Assembly (NCBI RefSeq): GCF_907164915.1
Contig: NC_061868.1
Coordinates: 20,889,819-20,953,818, forward strand
Reading direction: 5' to 3'
DNA length: 64,000 bases
Source: Impatiens glandulifera
Taxonomy: Eukaryota > Streptophyta > Magnoliopsida > Ericales > Balsaminaceae
The notes below the pieces were generated by a model that was not told the DNA's origin, did not search any database, and was given only the letters and a program-made list of their open reading frames with translations. Positions 11,341-22,081 of this stretch are shown in pieces; position 1 is the stretch's first letter; each line of letters opens with the position of its first letter. The translations under genes were made by a program, and so were the position numbers.

Positions 11341-11404
11341 GTGATGTAGCGTAGTGGTAAACACCCATGCCTGTCACACAGGTGACCTCAAATCTCACCG
11401 ACTG
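11341..11404 (+). other. tRNA-Asp-like segment (Pol III box relic) in K2 5' LTR
   Basis: The stretch contains TAGCGTAGTGG, which fits the Pol III A box, then GCCTGTCACAC, which matches the anticodon arm of plant tRNA-Asp (GTC), and CTCAAATCTCACC at the place of the T arm/B box. The acceptor stem does not close, so this is not a functional tRNA; it is more like the head of a tRNA-derived SINE now carried by the LTR. The second copy is at 14855-14933. Confidence 0.6.
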
Positions 11405-11565
11405 CAAATAATATTTAAAGTTTTGCTAATTCAGGGAAGCTGAGCAAAATCCGAAATTTACCTATAGGCAAGATCGGCTCGACAATGTATACCGGCTTAG
11501 TCAACCGGATCGGTCAAGAAGCTCGGTCAAAACGTTCGGTCAACCGGTTCGGTCAAGAAGTTCAA

Positions 11566-11850
11566 AATCCGGACAGGTTCAAACCTGTGTGCATAAATCC
11601 GGACAGGTTCAACCTGTGTGCAGAAATCCGGACAAGTTCAACCTATGTGCAGAAATCTGGACAGGTTCAACCTATGTGTAGAAATCCGGACAGGTTCAAC
11701 CTGTGTGTAGAAATCCGGACAGGTTCAACCTGTGTGTAGAAATCCGGACAGGTTCAACTTGTGTGCAGAAATCCCGACAGGTTCAACCTATGTGTAGAAA
11801 TCCGGACAGGTTCAACCTATGTGCAGAAATCCGGACAGGTTCAAGTTCAG
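11566..11850. repeat. 29-bp tandem array in K2 5' LTR (about 10 units)
   Basis: Each unit contains the palindrome ACAGGTT-C-AACCTGT followed by GTGTGCAGAAATCCGG. Ten units are present here against seven in the 3' LTR of the same element (15083-15278). Because 29 is not divisible by three, each unit reads through in shifting frames, which gives spurious open reading frames. Confidence 0.92.
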
Positions 11851-11907
11851 GACCGGTTGAGTTGTAAACCGAAAGAATGGTCAAGAAATATAACCGGTCA
11901 AATTATC

Positions 11908-12213
11908 AAACCGGCCAGAAAAAGCAAATGAACAAACCTGAAGTTATCAGGTTGAATATCAAACCGGCCAGAAGAAGCAAATGAACAAACCTGAAGTTAT
12001 CAGGTTGAATATCAAACCGGCCAGAAGAAGCAAATGAACAAACCTGAATTTATCAGGTTGAATATCAAACTGGCCAGAAGAAGCAAATGAACAAACCTGA
12101 AGTTATCATGTTGAATATTAAACCGGCCAGAAAAAACAAATGAACAAACATGAAGTTATCAGGTTGAATATCAAACCGGCCAGAAGAAGCAAATGAACAA
12201 ACCTGAAGTTATC
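11908..12213. repeat. 53-bp tandem array in K2 5' LTR (6 units)
   Basis: Six units starting at 11908, 11961, 12014, 12067, 12120 and about 12173. Each has AAACCGGCCAGAAGAAGC and the inverted repeat AACCTGA-AGTTA-TCAGGTT. The 3' LTR also has six units (15340-15646). Confidence 0.92.
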
Positions 12214-12786
12214 AGGAACGGTCAAGAATCTGACCGGTCAAGAATCCAACCGGTCAAGTAATCAAACCGATTAGAAGAAGAAGCAAAGGATGTATCCAAA
12301 ACCTGAAGTTTTCCGGTTAACCTGAAGCCATGAACAACCGGTAGACATCCTAAACCGAAATACAGTATCCAACCGGAAAACCGATGAGAAGACTACTTAG
12401 AGAAAGAAGTCAAGAATATCAAACTAAGTACAACTTACAAATCGGTGCAAACAGATACTTTGGGTATCTGCAGAAGATAACATCAAATGATCAGACTGTG
12501 ACATTGCCATATCCATACAAGTCTGATGATACTCTACAGGCTGCAGATGATTGCCTGAAGAGATCTTTCCACTCTGGGATAAGTCAGAGGCACAATCTTC
12601 CAGGTGCAGGCAACTGTCCAACCGATAGTTGCTATATTAAGTAAAAGACAAATCTAGACGGTTTGACCTATGCTTTGGAAACCAGAACCGCATTTAATGC
12701 AAGGCTGAATCTCTGCTCAACCAATCAGACTCAAGGATGACCCTGAAGGTATCCGTTGAAGAAATGTGACCGTTCGCACATTTCAT

Positions 12787-12796
12787 CTATAAAAGG
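12787..12796 (+). promoter_or_regulatory. LTR TATA box, K2 5' LTR
   Basis: CTATAAAAGG, preceded by an ATGTGACCGTT...CACATTTCAT stretch, is conserved at 16219-16228 and in K4 at 37854-37863. It fits the U3 promoter; transcription would start roughly 30 bp downstream, upstream of the conserved stem-loop region. Confidence 0.7.
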
Positions 12797-12984
12797 AGCT
12801 GAAGAGGCAAAGCATACCAGATACGAAAAACCAAGATACAAGATAAGATAAATTAAGTTTGTTTATCTCTCTACAAGATTGAGAGCTTAAGTGATATTAC
12901 AATTTCGGTGAGAATTGTACGAGTGTTATCGAGCAGCAAATAAGTCTCGATCGGATTGTGTTTGAGTATTCCTTAGTGAATATC

Positions 12985-13044
12985 CTTCTCGCGGTTACGA
13001 GAAGTAGGGGTGTCGTAGGAGTTTTATCTTCGAACAACCATAAA
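12985..13044 (+). promoter_or_regulatory. Conserved R/U5 stem-loop and GACGTAGGAG-type motif
   Basis: CTTCTCG and CGAGAAG form a 7-bp hairpin, followed by GGGGTGTCGTAGGAGTTTTA with a short GGAG...CTCC or CTTC stem and an ATCCATAAA-like tail. The same arrangement recurs in the LTRs of K1, K4 and all H copies despite otherwise unrelated LTRs. Confidence 0.6.
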
Positions 13045-13379
13045 AACTTGTCTTGTGTCTTTTTTTTTCTGTTAGGTCTATTTTCCAACCGACTCAATAT
13101 CCTAACCGACTCACCAATCCTAACCGATTCATACTATCCTAACCAACTTACCAATCCCCAAACCGACTTTACTCAAATTCGGCCTTATTCATCTTGTGTG
13201 CGTGCTGCTTCAACCTGAAACAAACCACTTCCGCACTTGAACTCGGTTCAAGGGTTTGTGACAGTGTGTGTAGTATTGAAACCCCGGTGTTAATCTCTAA
13301 TCGGATTAAGCACCAAGCGTTGAGTGAAAGTACTAACCGGCCGGAACCCAGTTCCCCATCCGCGACCTAGATCTTAGCA

Positions 13380-13394
13380 ATTAGTATCAGAGCA
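13380..13394 (+). promoter_or_regulatory. K2 primer-binding site
   Basis: ATTAGTATCAGAGCA immediately after the LTR end matches the initiator-methionine tRNA 3' end complement (TGGTATCAGAGC) with one change, as is usual in plant Copia elements. Confidence 0.85.
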
Positions 13395-13418
13395 GTTAGT
13401 TTCAATACTCAAGCAAGC

Positions 13419-14453
13419 ATGACTTTCGATAAGCCTCCAATGCTAGAAGGTGATGATTTCTCTAACTAGAATGTACGCATACACCTGCACTTAATCACTA
13501 TGGATGATGAGATGTCGTTCATCCTGTCTGAAGGACCGATAAAGATTGATAAAGATAGAAAGGATTGGACAGCTGAGGATAATAGGAGAAATAATCTGGA
13601 TAATCAAGCCAAAATCCATATCGTCAAGGCTTTGGACAAGAATACTTCTTGTAAGATCAGAGACTGCAAAACCGCAAAAGAAGCATGGGAAACGGTGATT
13701 CAACTTTTTGAAGATAGTGACCAAATAAAGGAGAACCAGAAAGAGCATAAGGCTCTAATGGCTGCTAAAAGCAATGGAAAATGGGCCGATAGTGATTCGG
13801 ACAACTCATCATCCAGCGACAATGATGATAAAGTTGAAACCTGCCTCACGGCTAAGAAAGAATATGAGGTATTTAATCTCTCCTTTGATGATTTTACCCG
13901 AGATGATTTAATTGCTACAGTCAATGACATGGTCATTAAGTACATAAAACTGTCAAAATCTCTTAATCAAACTATTTCAAAAAGCAAGTCTAATAGTTCA
14001 AGTTGTTCATCTCAAATCAAAGAGGTTGATGTTTCAATAAGTGAGATCTCATCTAAGAATGAGAAGCTCAATGAAGAAATTACAAGCTGTAATGATATAA
14101 CTTCAAAGGATGAGATGATTTATGTAAAGCCAACTTCAAGCTGGCTGAAACCTGAGAGAAGGACAGCCAGTTTGTATGGCAAAGAAAAACTTGACCGAAA
14201 GTCAAGAGATGTTTACCGAAAATCATCCTTTAAAGTTAAATCATCAACAGATAGATATACTATACATACACACAACAGGAAGTCCATCAAAATAATCAAA
14301 ATATGGATTCCTAAGGGATTATTAAGCCACAAACCCAAAGAAAAACGGGGACCAGATTTTCTATTGTCTATGAATGTAGGTAAATCAAGACAAAAACTTG
14401 GAAGAGACAACATTGCATCCGGACAGCTGACTGCTGACAGACACATCACATGA
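13419..14453 (+). pseudogene. K2 gag with internal deletion, fused to remains of pol
   Basis: ATG at 13419 (MTFDKPPMLEGDDFSN) runs into a stop at about residue 17; the frame is then open to 14453. Features: Copia Gag N-terminal domain (ILSEGPIKIDKDRKDW, AKEAWETVIQLFE), then a jump straight to KALMAAKSNGKWADSDSDNS and the NLSFDDFTRDDLIATVNDMV segment. The middle of Gag, including the CCHC zinc knuckle present in H1-H3, is missing. A Ser-rich coiled-coil region and the IKIIKIWIPKGLLSHKPKE motif follow. After that the frame leaves Gag and enters sequence derived from the end of pol. Confidence 0.8.
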
Positions 14454-14580
14454 AGGGAACAAGCATGAAGTGGCTAACATCCTCACAAAGTCACTTCTAG
14501 AGTCTAAGTTTTCTTCCCTTAGCAATATTTTAGAATTGTTAGATTACAAAATTTTCAAACAAAATTCTTCTTCAAATAAT
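14425..14580 (+). pseudogene. Last codons of Copia RNase H in K2
   Basis: The frame NKHEVANILTKSLLESKF followed by SSLSNILELL is the usual end of Copia RNase H (ADI.TK.L....F..L...L). It is out of frame with gag. This shows K2 came from an autonomous gag-pol element by deletion of nearly all of pol. Confidence 0.75.
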
Positions 14581-14686
14581 GTTCTCCATAAACCAAACCG
14601 TTTTTCCAAAACCGGCCAAACAAACATAAGATTTTTAAACCGGCCTACTTCTTACTTCTTGCATGGTTTGAATATTTATTCTAAAT

Positions 14687-14792
14687 AATCAAAAAGGGAG
14701 AAATTGTTTGAAAAATTAAGTAAGTTAATTTTAAACCGGCCAACGATTACAAGTTTTGAATATTTATTCTAAATAATCAAAAATGGAGAAAT
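14687..14792 (+). promoter_or_regulatory. Double polypurine tract of K2
   Basis: ATCAAAAAGGGAGAAATTG near 14688-14706 and ATCAAAAATGGAGAAAT at 14776-14792. The second abuts the 3' LTR. Each follows a repeat of the TTTGAATATTTATTCTAAATA stretch, so a segment of about 85 bp containing the tract is duplicated. Confidence 0.8.
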
Positions 14793-16812
14793 TGTTAAAA
14801 AATAAACCGTTAAGTCATATCAAGTATATTAATTGGTTTAAATATAACAAGAAGGTGTTGTAGCGTAGTGCTAAACATCCATGCCTATCACACATGTGAC
14901 TAGGGATCAAATCTCACCGACTGCAAATAATATTTAAAGTTTTGCTATTTCAGGGAAGCTGAGCAAAATCCGAAATTTACCTATAGGCAAGATCGGCTTG
15001 ACAATGTATATCGGTTTAATCAACCGGATCAGTCAAGAAGCTCGGTCAAAGCGTTCGGTCAACCGGTTCGGTCAAGAAGTTCAAAATCCGGACAGGTTCA
15101 AACCTGTGTGCAGAAATCCGGACAGGTTCAACCTGTGTGCAGAAATCCAGACAGGTTCAACCTATGTGCAGAAATCCGGACAGGTTCAACCTATGTGCAG
15201 AAATCCGGACAGGTTCAACCTATGTGTAGAAATCCGGACAAGTTCAACCTATGTGCAGAAATCCGGACAGGTTCAAGTTCAGGACCGGTTGAGTTGTAAA
15301 CCGAAAGAACGGTCATGAAATCTAACCGGTCAGAATATCAAACCAGCCAGAAGAAGCAAATGAACAAACCTGAAGTTATCAGGTTGAATATCAAACCGGC
15401 CAGAAGAAGCAAATGAACAAACCTGAAGTTATCAGGTTGAATATCAAACCGGCCAGAAGAAGCAAATGAACAAACCTGAAGTTATCAGGTTGAATATCAA
15501 ACCGGCCAGAAGAAGCAAATGAACAAACCTGAACTTATCAGGTTGAATATCAAACCGGCCACAAGAAGAAAATGAACAAACCTGAAGTTATCAGGTTGCA
15601 TATCAAACCGACCAGAAGAAGGAAATGAACAAACCTGAAGTTATCAGGAACGGTCAAGAATCTGACCGGTCAAGAATCCAACCGGTCAAGTAATCAAACT
15701 GATTAGAAGAAGAAGTAAATGATGTATCCAAAACCGAAAGTTATCTGGTTAACCTGAAGCCATGAACAACCGGTAGACATCCTAAACCGAAATACAGTAT
15801 CCAATTGGAAAACCGATGAGAAGACTACTTAGAGAAATAAATCAAGAATATCAAACTAAGTACAACTTACAAATCGGTGCAAACAAATACTTTGGGTATC
15901 TACATAAGATAACATCAAAGGATCAGACTGTGACATTGTCATATCCATACAAGTCTGATGATACTCTGCAGGCTGCAGAAGATTGCCTGAAGAGATCTTT
16001 CCACTCTGGGATAAGTCAGAGGCACAACCTTCCAGGTGCAGGCAACTGTCCAACCGACAATTTCTATATTAAGTAAAAGACAAATCTAGCCGGTTTGACC
16101 TATGCTTTGGAAACCAGAACCGCATTTAATGCAAGGCTGAACCTCTGCTCAACCAATCAGACTCAAGGATGACCCTGAAGGTATCCGTTAAAGAAATGTG
16201 ACCGTTGGCACATTTCATCTATAAAAGGATCTGAAGAGGCAAAGCATACCAGATACGAAAAACCAAGATACAAGATAAGATAAATTAAGTGTGTTTATCT
16301 CTCTACAAGATTGAGAGCTTAAGTGAGATTACAATATCAGTGAGAATTGTACGAGTGTTATCGAGCAGCAAATAAGTCTCGATCGGATTGTGTTTGAGTA
16401 TTCCTTAGTGAATATCCTTCTCGCGGTTTCGAGAAGTAGGGGTGACGTAGGAGTTTTATCTCCGAACATCCATAAAAACATGTCTTGTGTCTTTTTTGTT
16501 TATGTCAGGTATATTTTCCAACCGACTCAATATCCTAACCGACTCACCAATCCTAACCTATTCGTACTATCCTAACCGACTTTCCAATCCCCAAACTGAC
16601 TTTACTCAAATCCGACCTTATTCATCCTGTGTGCGTGCTGCTTCAACCTGAAACAAACCACTTCCGCACTTGAACTCGGTTCAAAGGTTTGTGACAGTTT
16701 GTGTAGTATTGAAACCCCGGTGTTAATCTCTAACCGGATTAAGCACCAACCGTTGAGTGAAAGTACTAACTGGCCGGACCCCGGTTCCCCATCCGCGACC
16801 TAGATCCTAACA
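14793..16812 (+). repeat. K2 3' LTR (2020 bp)
   Basis: Starts TGTTAAAAAATAAACCG and ends GATCCTAACA. It matches the 5' LTR throughout with scattered substitutions: tRNA-like segment 14855-14933, 29-bp array of about seven units (15083-15278), 53-bp array of six units (15340-15646), TATA box 16219-16228, and conserved stem-loop with GGTGACGTAGGAG at about 16417-16476. The B-box-like AGGGATCAAATCTC is better preserved than in the 5' LTR. Confidence 0.92.
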
Positions 16813-16930
16813 ATTTATGTATGTACAAAAAGAATAAACAAATTTTTTTGAAGTCCTCGAGACCAAAAATATTTTTAAGTAAGAAATATCACCTACACAA
16901 GGATATATTTACAAACTTTGGTACCCACAT

Positions 16931-18726
16931 TCACTTGGGTCCTAGATCAATCAGTCCCTTAGGAATCTATATTTGTGTTATCTTGATGGATTTACCAGTT
17001 AGTGTTGTAATAAGTGCGTATGATTTTGACTTAGCCCACGCCTTCCTGCTAGCCACTGATCCCTTAACATTATAGGATGGTTTTGTTTTAAAACTCATTG
17101 ACTTCTTGTCAAGATTTAGTTTGCCAGACTTACTAGCTGCATCTAATTGAAGTTTCAACCAGCTAACTGCTGGTGGAACATAAGTTATCTCATCCTTTAA
17201 AGTTAACTCCTCACGGTATGGATCAATTCAAGTGTTAGTTAAACAACCTTTGACAAAGCTTATCGGCTTAAGATTGTTAGTTGCTGAGTTTAACTTCTTA
17301 TAGAACTTGTCTGAGTCATTGCTATCAAATCTTAGACCGGATTTACATCCAACAGGCCTCAATAGACTAATATGATATTTGACATCTTCTCCAGACCTTG
17401 TCCAAGAACATACAATATAAGTTAAATGTTTGTTTTCAGAAGAAAGGGTTTGAATCTTTTCTTTGAGAATTTAATTCTCAGATGAAATCTCATCCATATT
17501 TTCAAAAACTTTTGGTTCGGAGGTTTGAGAAAAAGGTGGTTCATCATTTTCAGATTCTGAGCTTGTTTTGTTTTGAGATTCTGACAACTTTTATACTCCG
17601 AGACCATATCATTTAATGCCGCCACTAGTTCATCTCGTGAGAAGTCTTCTAGAAAGAAATCCAATACCTCAGATTCCTCGGAATCTTCCTCTTCTCTTGC
17701 CATGAAGAAAGCAACCTCTTCATCATCACTATCGATGGATGATGAATAGTATGAGTTTCTTTGAATCCACTTGGCCTTGTTGTCTGCTGCCAAGAGGGCA
17801 TTCAGCTCACCTTCATTATCATTCTTCTCATCACGTTTTGGCTTTCTACACTCCAACATGTAGTGACCTAGAATACCATAGTTAAAACATTTAAAATTAG
17901 CTTTTGATTTAAATTTATCATCATTAATATTATTTGAAGAGCTTGAGTTATGAATGCTCTTCTTCATGTATTTCTCGAATTTCTTCACTAGAAGAGCCAT
18001 TGTGTCGCTGTTAAGCTGCTGTGCAGACGACTTTTCTTCATTTGCAACTAGTGACTCTTCAGAAGACACCAAAGCCTTGGTAATGATGACGGATGTGGAG
18101 TTCTCCTCTTCATTCCTTGAGTTCAACTCGAACTCATAGGCCTTCAGATGGGCATTTAAGTCGAAGAGCTCCATCTTATTGAGGTCTTTGGACTCGCTCA
18201 TCGCCATAGTCTTGATATCCAACTCCCTAGGTAACGCTCGCATGAAGTTTATAGTAATCCCTCTGTTGCTATAGGTGTTGCCTATAATGGATAAGGTGGT
18301 GACAATCTGATTGAATCTTGCATCAAAACTCAGTCATCGTCTCTCCTGGACGCATCTTGAAATTTTCAAACAGTTGAGTGGCAAACGTGATCTTGTTCTC
18401 TCTTTGGTTTGCGTGTTGCCTTCACAGAGTTGAGTGAGACTGTCCCAAATTTCTTTGGCAGACTCGCAAGATATGATGTAGTTGAACAAGCTATCATCAA
18501 GGGATCTGTACGGGACATCCATGACCAGGTTGTTGAGGTTGTTCTTCCTCTTATCTTCATTTGTCCACTTATATTTTTCCTTGTCCATCTTGATAGGTCC
18601 TTCGGTGAAAACACACCACATGTCATTGTGTAAGGATGCTAGATGGGCACGAACTCTCTTCTTCCACACCATGTAGTTTTCTTTCGAAAACATAGGAATC
18701 TCGGAGGAGCTAGCATCTTTCGACAT
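16931..18726 (-). pseudogene. H1 gag (SIRE-like Copia Gag), frameshifted
   Basis: ATG at 18726 gives MSKDASSSEIPMFSKENYMV, then WKKRVRAHLASLHNDMW and GPIKMDKEKYKWTNEDKRKN, the Copia Gag N-terminal domain, as far as about 18334. After a frameshift, 18243-17422 carries ESKDLNKMELFDLNAHLKAY, a knuckle CFNYGILGHYMLEC in which the second cysteine is tyrosine, and an acidic tract (YSSSIDSDDEEVAFFM). Beyond 17422 decayed frames resemble the H3 C-terminal part and end IWIPKGLIDLGPK-like near 16931. The broken knuckle and frameshifts mean no working product. It lies directly downstream of the primer site. Confidence 0.85.
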
Positions 18727-18763
18727 GATTCATGTTCTAGTTACTTGAGAATAGAAAACAGAG

Positions 18764-18777
18764 CTCTGATACCAATT
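18764..18777 (-). promoter_or_regulatory. H1 primer-binding site
   Basis: On the minus strand ATTGGTATCAGAGC follows the LTR end TATCA: complement of initiator-methionine tRNA 3' end. Confidence 0.9.
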
Positions 18778-20505
18778 GATAGGATCAGTGCTACCAATAG
18801 AGACAAGAGTTTGACTATTGATGACAACTTCGGAAAAATTGTTTGATAGAAATCGTTTTAGGGATTACTATCACATTCTATTCTTCGCAAACCTTCACAA
18901 ACACTTGAAACGATTCAAGTGCAAAATTGTTTGTTTGGGTTTGAGCCTTGAACCAATGAATAATGAAAGACAAAAGGAAAGAATACATCAAGATGTTTAT
19001 GGATGTTCAGAGTTAACTCTCCTACGTCACCCCTTCTTCTACAGCCGGAAGGATTTCACTAAACTTCTTGAATCAAATACAGTTCACTAAATAGCTAACA
19101 CTTTGTTGAACAGAACAGACTCTGTTCAACATACAATATGATTGAGAATATCTATTAGCTAAAATAGTGTTTTTAATTTTCTATCTTGAATTTGAATATG
19201 ATGTACAATCAGTAAGTGCAAGAGTGATTCGTAATGTGAGCAAAGTAACTACTGATTCTTCTAGATGATTTGTCCATTGTCCTTTAGCAACTAAATATAG
19301 TGGAAGGACACCAACGGTCAAATCTTCAGTATAGACACGTGGCACGCGCCCATAGGATGCCCGCCTAAAGGACTGAGTACAGTAGGCTCTATGCTTCTGG
19401 AACGTGGCCGTACTTAACGTTAGTACGCGAAATATCCTTCTATAACTGTCCATTACTGAACAAGTAGTGGGAGGAATATTTGCGAATGTGGTGTTCATTC
19501 ATTTCATGTAGGTAGCTGTCGTACTGATATGTAAGAGAAAGTGGAGCAGAAGTAGCGTACAACTAGTTGATCGTGGGTAGACGTATGCTAACTTCAGACG
19601 GCTGCTGAAACGAGGCATTAGACGTGCTCCATTAGACCACCAAGTCTAATAGAGTTAGACGTCAACATCTATTAGAGAGATCCATTAGACTACCACGTCT
19701 ACTGGAGTTAGACTACACCGTCTAACTACGCATCCCATCAGACTACCACGTCTAATGGAGTTAGACTACAACGTCTAACCTTACATCACTTCAGACTAAT
19801 CTGAAGGAGTTAGATGTTAACGTCTAACTTCATGTCTGTTAGACTTGCACGTTTAACTACGTATCTATTACACTTGCACGTCAAACTAAATATCTGTTAG
19901 ACTTGCACGTCTAACTACGTATCTGTTAGACTTGCACGTCTAACTACGTATCTATTAGACAGACACGTCTAACTACGTATTTGTTAGACTGGCACGTCTA
20001 ACTATGTATCTATTAGACTGACATGTCTAACTATGTCTCTGTTAGACTTGCACGTCTAACTACGTATTTGTTAGACTAACACATCTAACTACGTATCTGT
20101 TAGACTAACACGTCTAACTACGTATATGTTAGATTGGCATGTCTAACTACATATCTGTTAGACTGACACGTCTAACTATATATCTGTTAGACTAGCACAT
20201 CTAACTACGTATCTGTTAGATTGACACGTCTAATTACGTATCTGTTAGACTAACACATCTAACTACGTCTATGTTAGACATGCATGTCTAACGACGTATC
20301 ATATCTAATTAGCCTACTTAGACCACGTCTAACTAGCTAAATCTGATTCACCTGCATAAAAATAATTAGACGGTTTAACTTTATTCATATATAAACATCA
20401 TCAAAGCTAATTGATTAATATTTAGCACTTTTCTGTTAATTAACTTTTTACTTAGTTTTCCAAACATTTTCTTCTAAGTTAATTAACTCTTAATTTTTCC
20501 TAACA
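18778..20505 (-). mobile_element. H1 5' LTR (1728 bp)
   Basis: Minus-strand ends are TGTTAGGAAAAATT (at 20505) and CTGATCCTATCA (at 18778). It holds the palindromic array (19640-20290), a CTATATTTAG TATA-like box (19291-19300) and the conserved GTGACGTAGGAG region (18995-19034). The five bases beyond the right end are GAACA (20506-20510), the candidate target duplication. Confidence 0.9.
19640..20290. repeat. Palindromic array of H1 5' LTR
   Basis: From 19855 on, about 15 regular units of 28-29 bp with arms GTTAGAC and GTCTAAC and a TACGTATCT linker. The 19640-19855 portion is less regular and includes longer palindromes with TCCATTAGAC and a CTTCAGACTAATCTGAAG palindrome. Confidence 0.9.
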
Positions 20506-21435
20506 GAACACTACAAACAAATTATTGAAATAACTTAAATTAAATTAAAATTATTATATTGGAAAATTAAAAGATGGATGAAGGAGACTAATCTTATTTT
20601 GTTTTGATTAATATTATTTTTTTCAATCAGTAATTTTTTTTATTATAAATTTAATTACAATAATTAAATTGTAATTAAAAACCGCATTATGAATAAAAAT
20701 CGCAGTTAATACCTTCAAATTTAGGATGGGATAAAACTGCAGTTAAAAGTCACGACGGTTAACATAGTTAATATCATGAATATATAAAATCGTAATAAAT
20801 GTTTAAAGATTTTAACTGCAGTTTTATAAATGGCCGTTAATAGTAAACTCAACTATTAACAAAGATTTATACCGTTAGTGCTTAATACTTTTAAATGCAG
20901 TTTTTAAAAGCTGTCATTAAGAGGGACTAAAATTAAAAAGTCTTAAAATCAAGTAGAGATTATATATATAAATAAATAAATAAAAGTGTATATATAAATG
21001 TTATTTTTATATATTTCATTTATCCCTTTTTGAGCTTAACGGTAAAAAGAGGTGAGTATCTAAGGTCCAAAGTCTTTGAGGTTTGGGTTCGAGCTCGTTA
21101 GACGACAAGTTCTGTTTGTATGTTTAAATTGATTGAGTAGATTTGCGAGTTATTTGCTTAATCCGCGAAGATTAGTCGTTCTTAGAAATAGAAGCGGAAT
21201 TCAAAATAAAAAAATAAATTAGTTTAAATTTTTAAAAAAAAAAAATTGAAATATGAGATAAAGAAAATAATATTAATAAAGAGAGTGAATAATTATTAAT
21301 AAATTCGATTGAAATTTATTGTTAATGTTTATTATCAAATTTATAAATGTATATATAAAATTTATGATTATATATCAAATTATTATATAAAATAATATAT
21401 TGATATATAAGGTAGAAGACTAACTATTATTGGAA
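20506..21435. repeat. Right flank of block A
   Basis: Non-coding. 20515-20960 aligns with 30258-30670 and 21310-21435 with 30695-30806 (block B), with an extra 350 bp here. It holds repeated words such as AACTGCAGTTTT and CCGTTA. CACTACAAACAAATT at 20508 resembles a CACTA-type terminal sequence, but no partner end was found. Confidence 0.6.
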
Positions 21436-22001
21436 AGATATAAATTTTGACTTCATATTATATATTATTTTAGGTATGTAAATATGATATAAATCATTAC
21501 TTCTTCATTTGCATTATTTTTCAAAATTTAATTGGGAATTAAGCTGAAAAGATAATATTGTATAATAATTATAAATGTATATTCTCAATTAAATAATGTA
21601 TAAAAATTATTATTAATATTATATATATAATTTGAATATAATTTTTAGTTATAATAATTATATTAATGAGACTATTTCGTGTTATATTTCTTTAAATGTG
21701 GATAAATTATTTATAAATATAGTTTAATTATTTACATAATAATTATTTAAATGTACCTAATATAATCAAATCAAATCTTTAATAAATAATTTAATATATT
21801 TATTAATAGTTATAATGTATATAAAGGACATGTATTATATATAAATAATATTTTATTATAAATTAATTAGTGATGAATTAGTTTAATACATTTACTTAGA
21901 ATTAAATAATTTATACTTAACTATGAGAGAAAAATATTGATAAGATTTTTCTATTTTATATTTCTAAATAATTATTTTAAATACATATAATCGACATTGT
22001 G

Positions 22002-22081
<80 letters not shown>

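Larger units (their letters stand above)
11279..13379 (+). repeat. K2 5' LTR (2101 bp)
   Basis: Starts TGTTAGAAAATAAACCG and ends GATCTTAGCA. In order it contains a tRNA-like segment (11341-11404), a 29-bp array of about ten units (11566-11850), a 53-bp array of six units (11908-12213), a CTATAAAAGG TATA box (12787-12796), a stem-loop CTTCTCG...CGAGAAG (12985-13004) and the GACGTAGGAG-type motif (13007-13044). Confidence 0.92.
11279..16812 (+). mobile_element. K2: complete non-autonomous Copia-type element with 5-bp target duplication
   Basis: Two LTRs (11279-13379 and 14793-16812) flank only 1413 bp of internal sequence. The target duplication ATTTA is perfect (11274-11278 and 16813-16817). 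The host is the H1 gag-ORF2 spacer: 56340-56450 (H2) and the reverse complement at 61010-61090 (H3) show the uninterrupted version. The internal part keeps the primer site, a gag with an in-frame gap, the last codons of RNase H and polypurine tracts. It cannot encode RT or integrase, so it must have moved using enzymes supplied in trans. Confidence 0.93.

Noticed and set aside
11341..11404. Functional tRNA-Asp gene
   Set aside because: The acceptor stem does not pair, the T arm is degenerate and the 3' LTR copy has a changed anticodon; treated as a SINE/tRNA relic.
11485..11739. Small protein with repeated PDRFN or SGQVQP motifs (also 14998-15318)
   Set aside because: Open only because 29-bp units read through without stops; no start context, and unit number differs between LTRs.
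22006..22077. Replication origin or matrix attachment region
   Set aside because: Only a TA microsatellite in AT-rich spacer; sequence alone gives no support.
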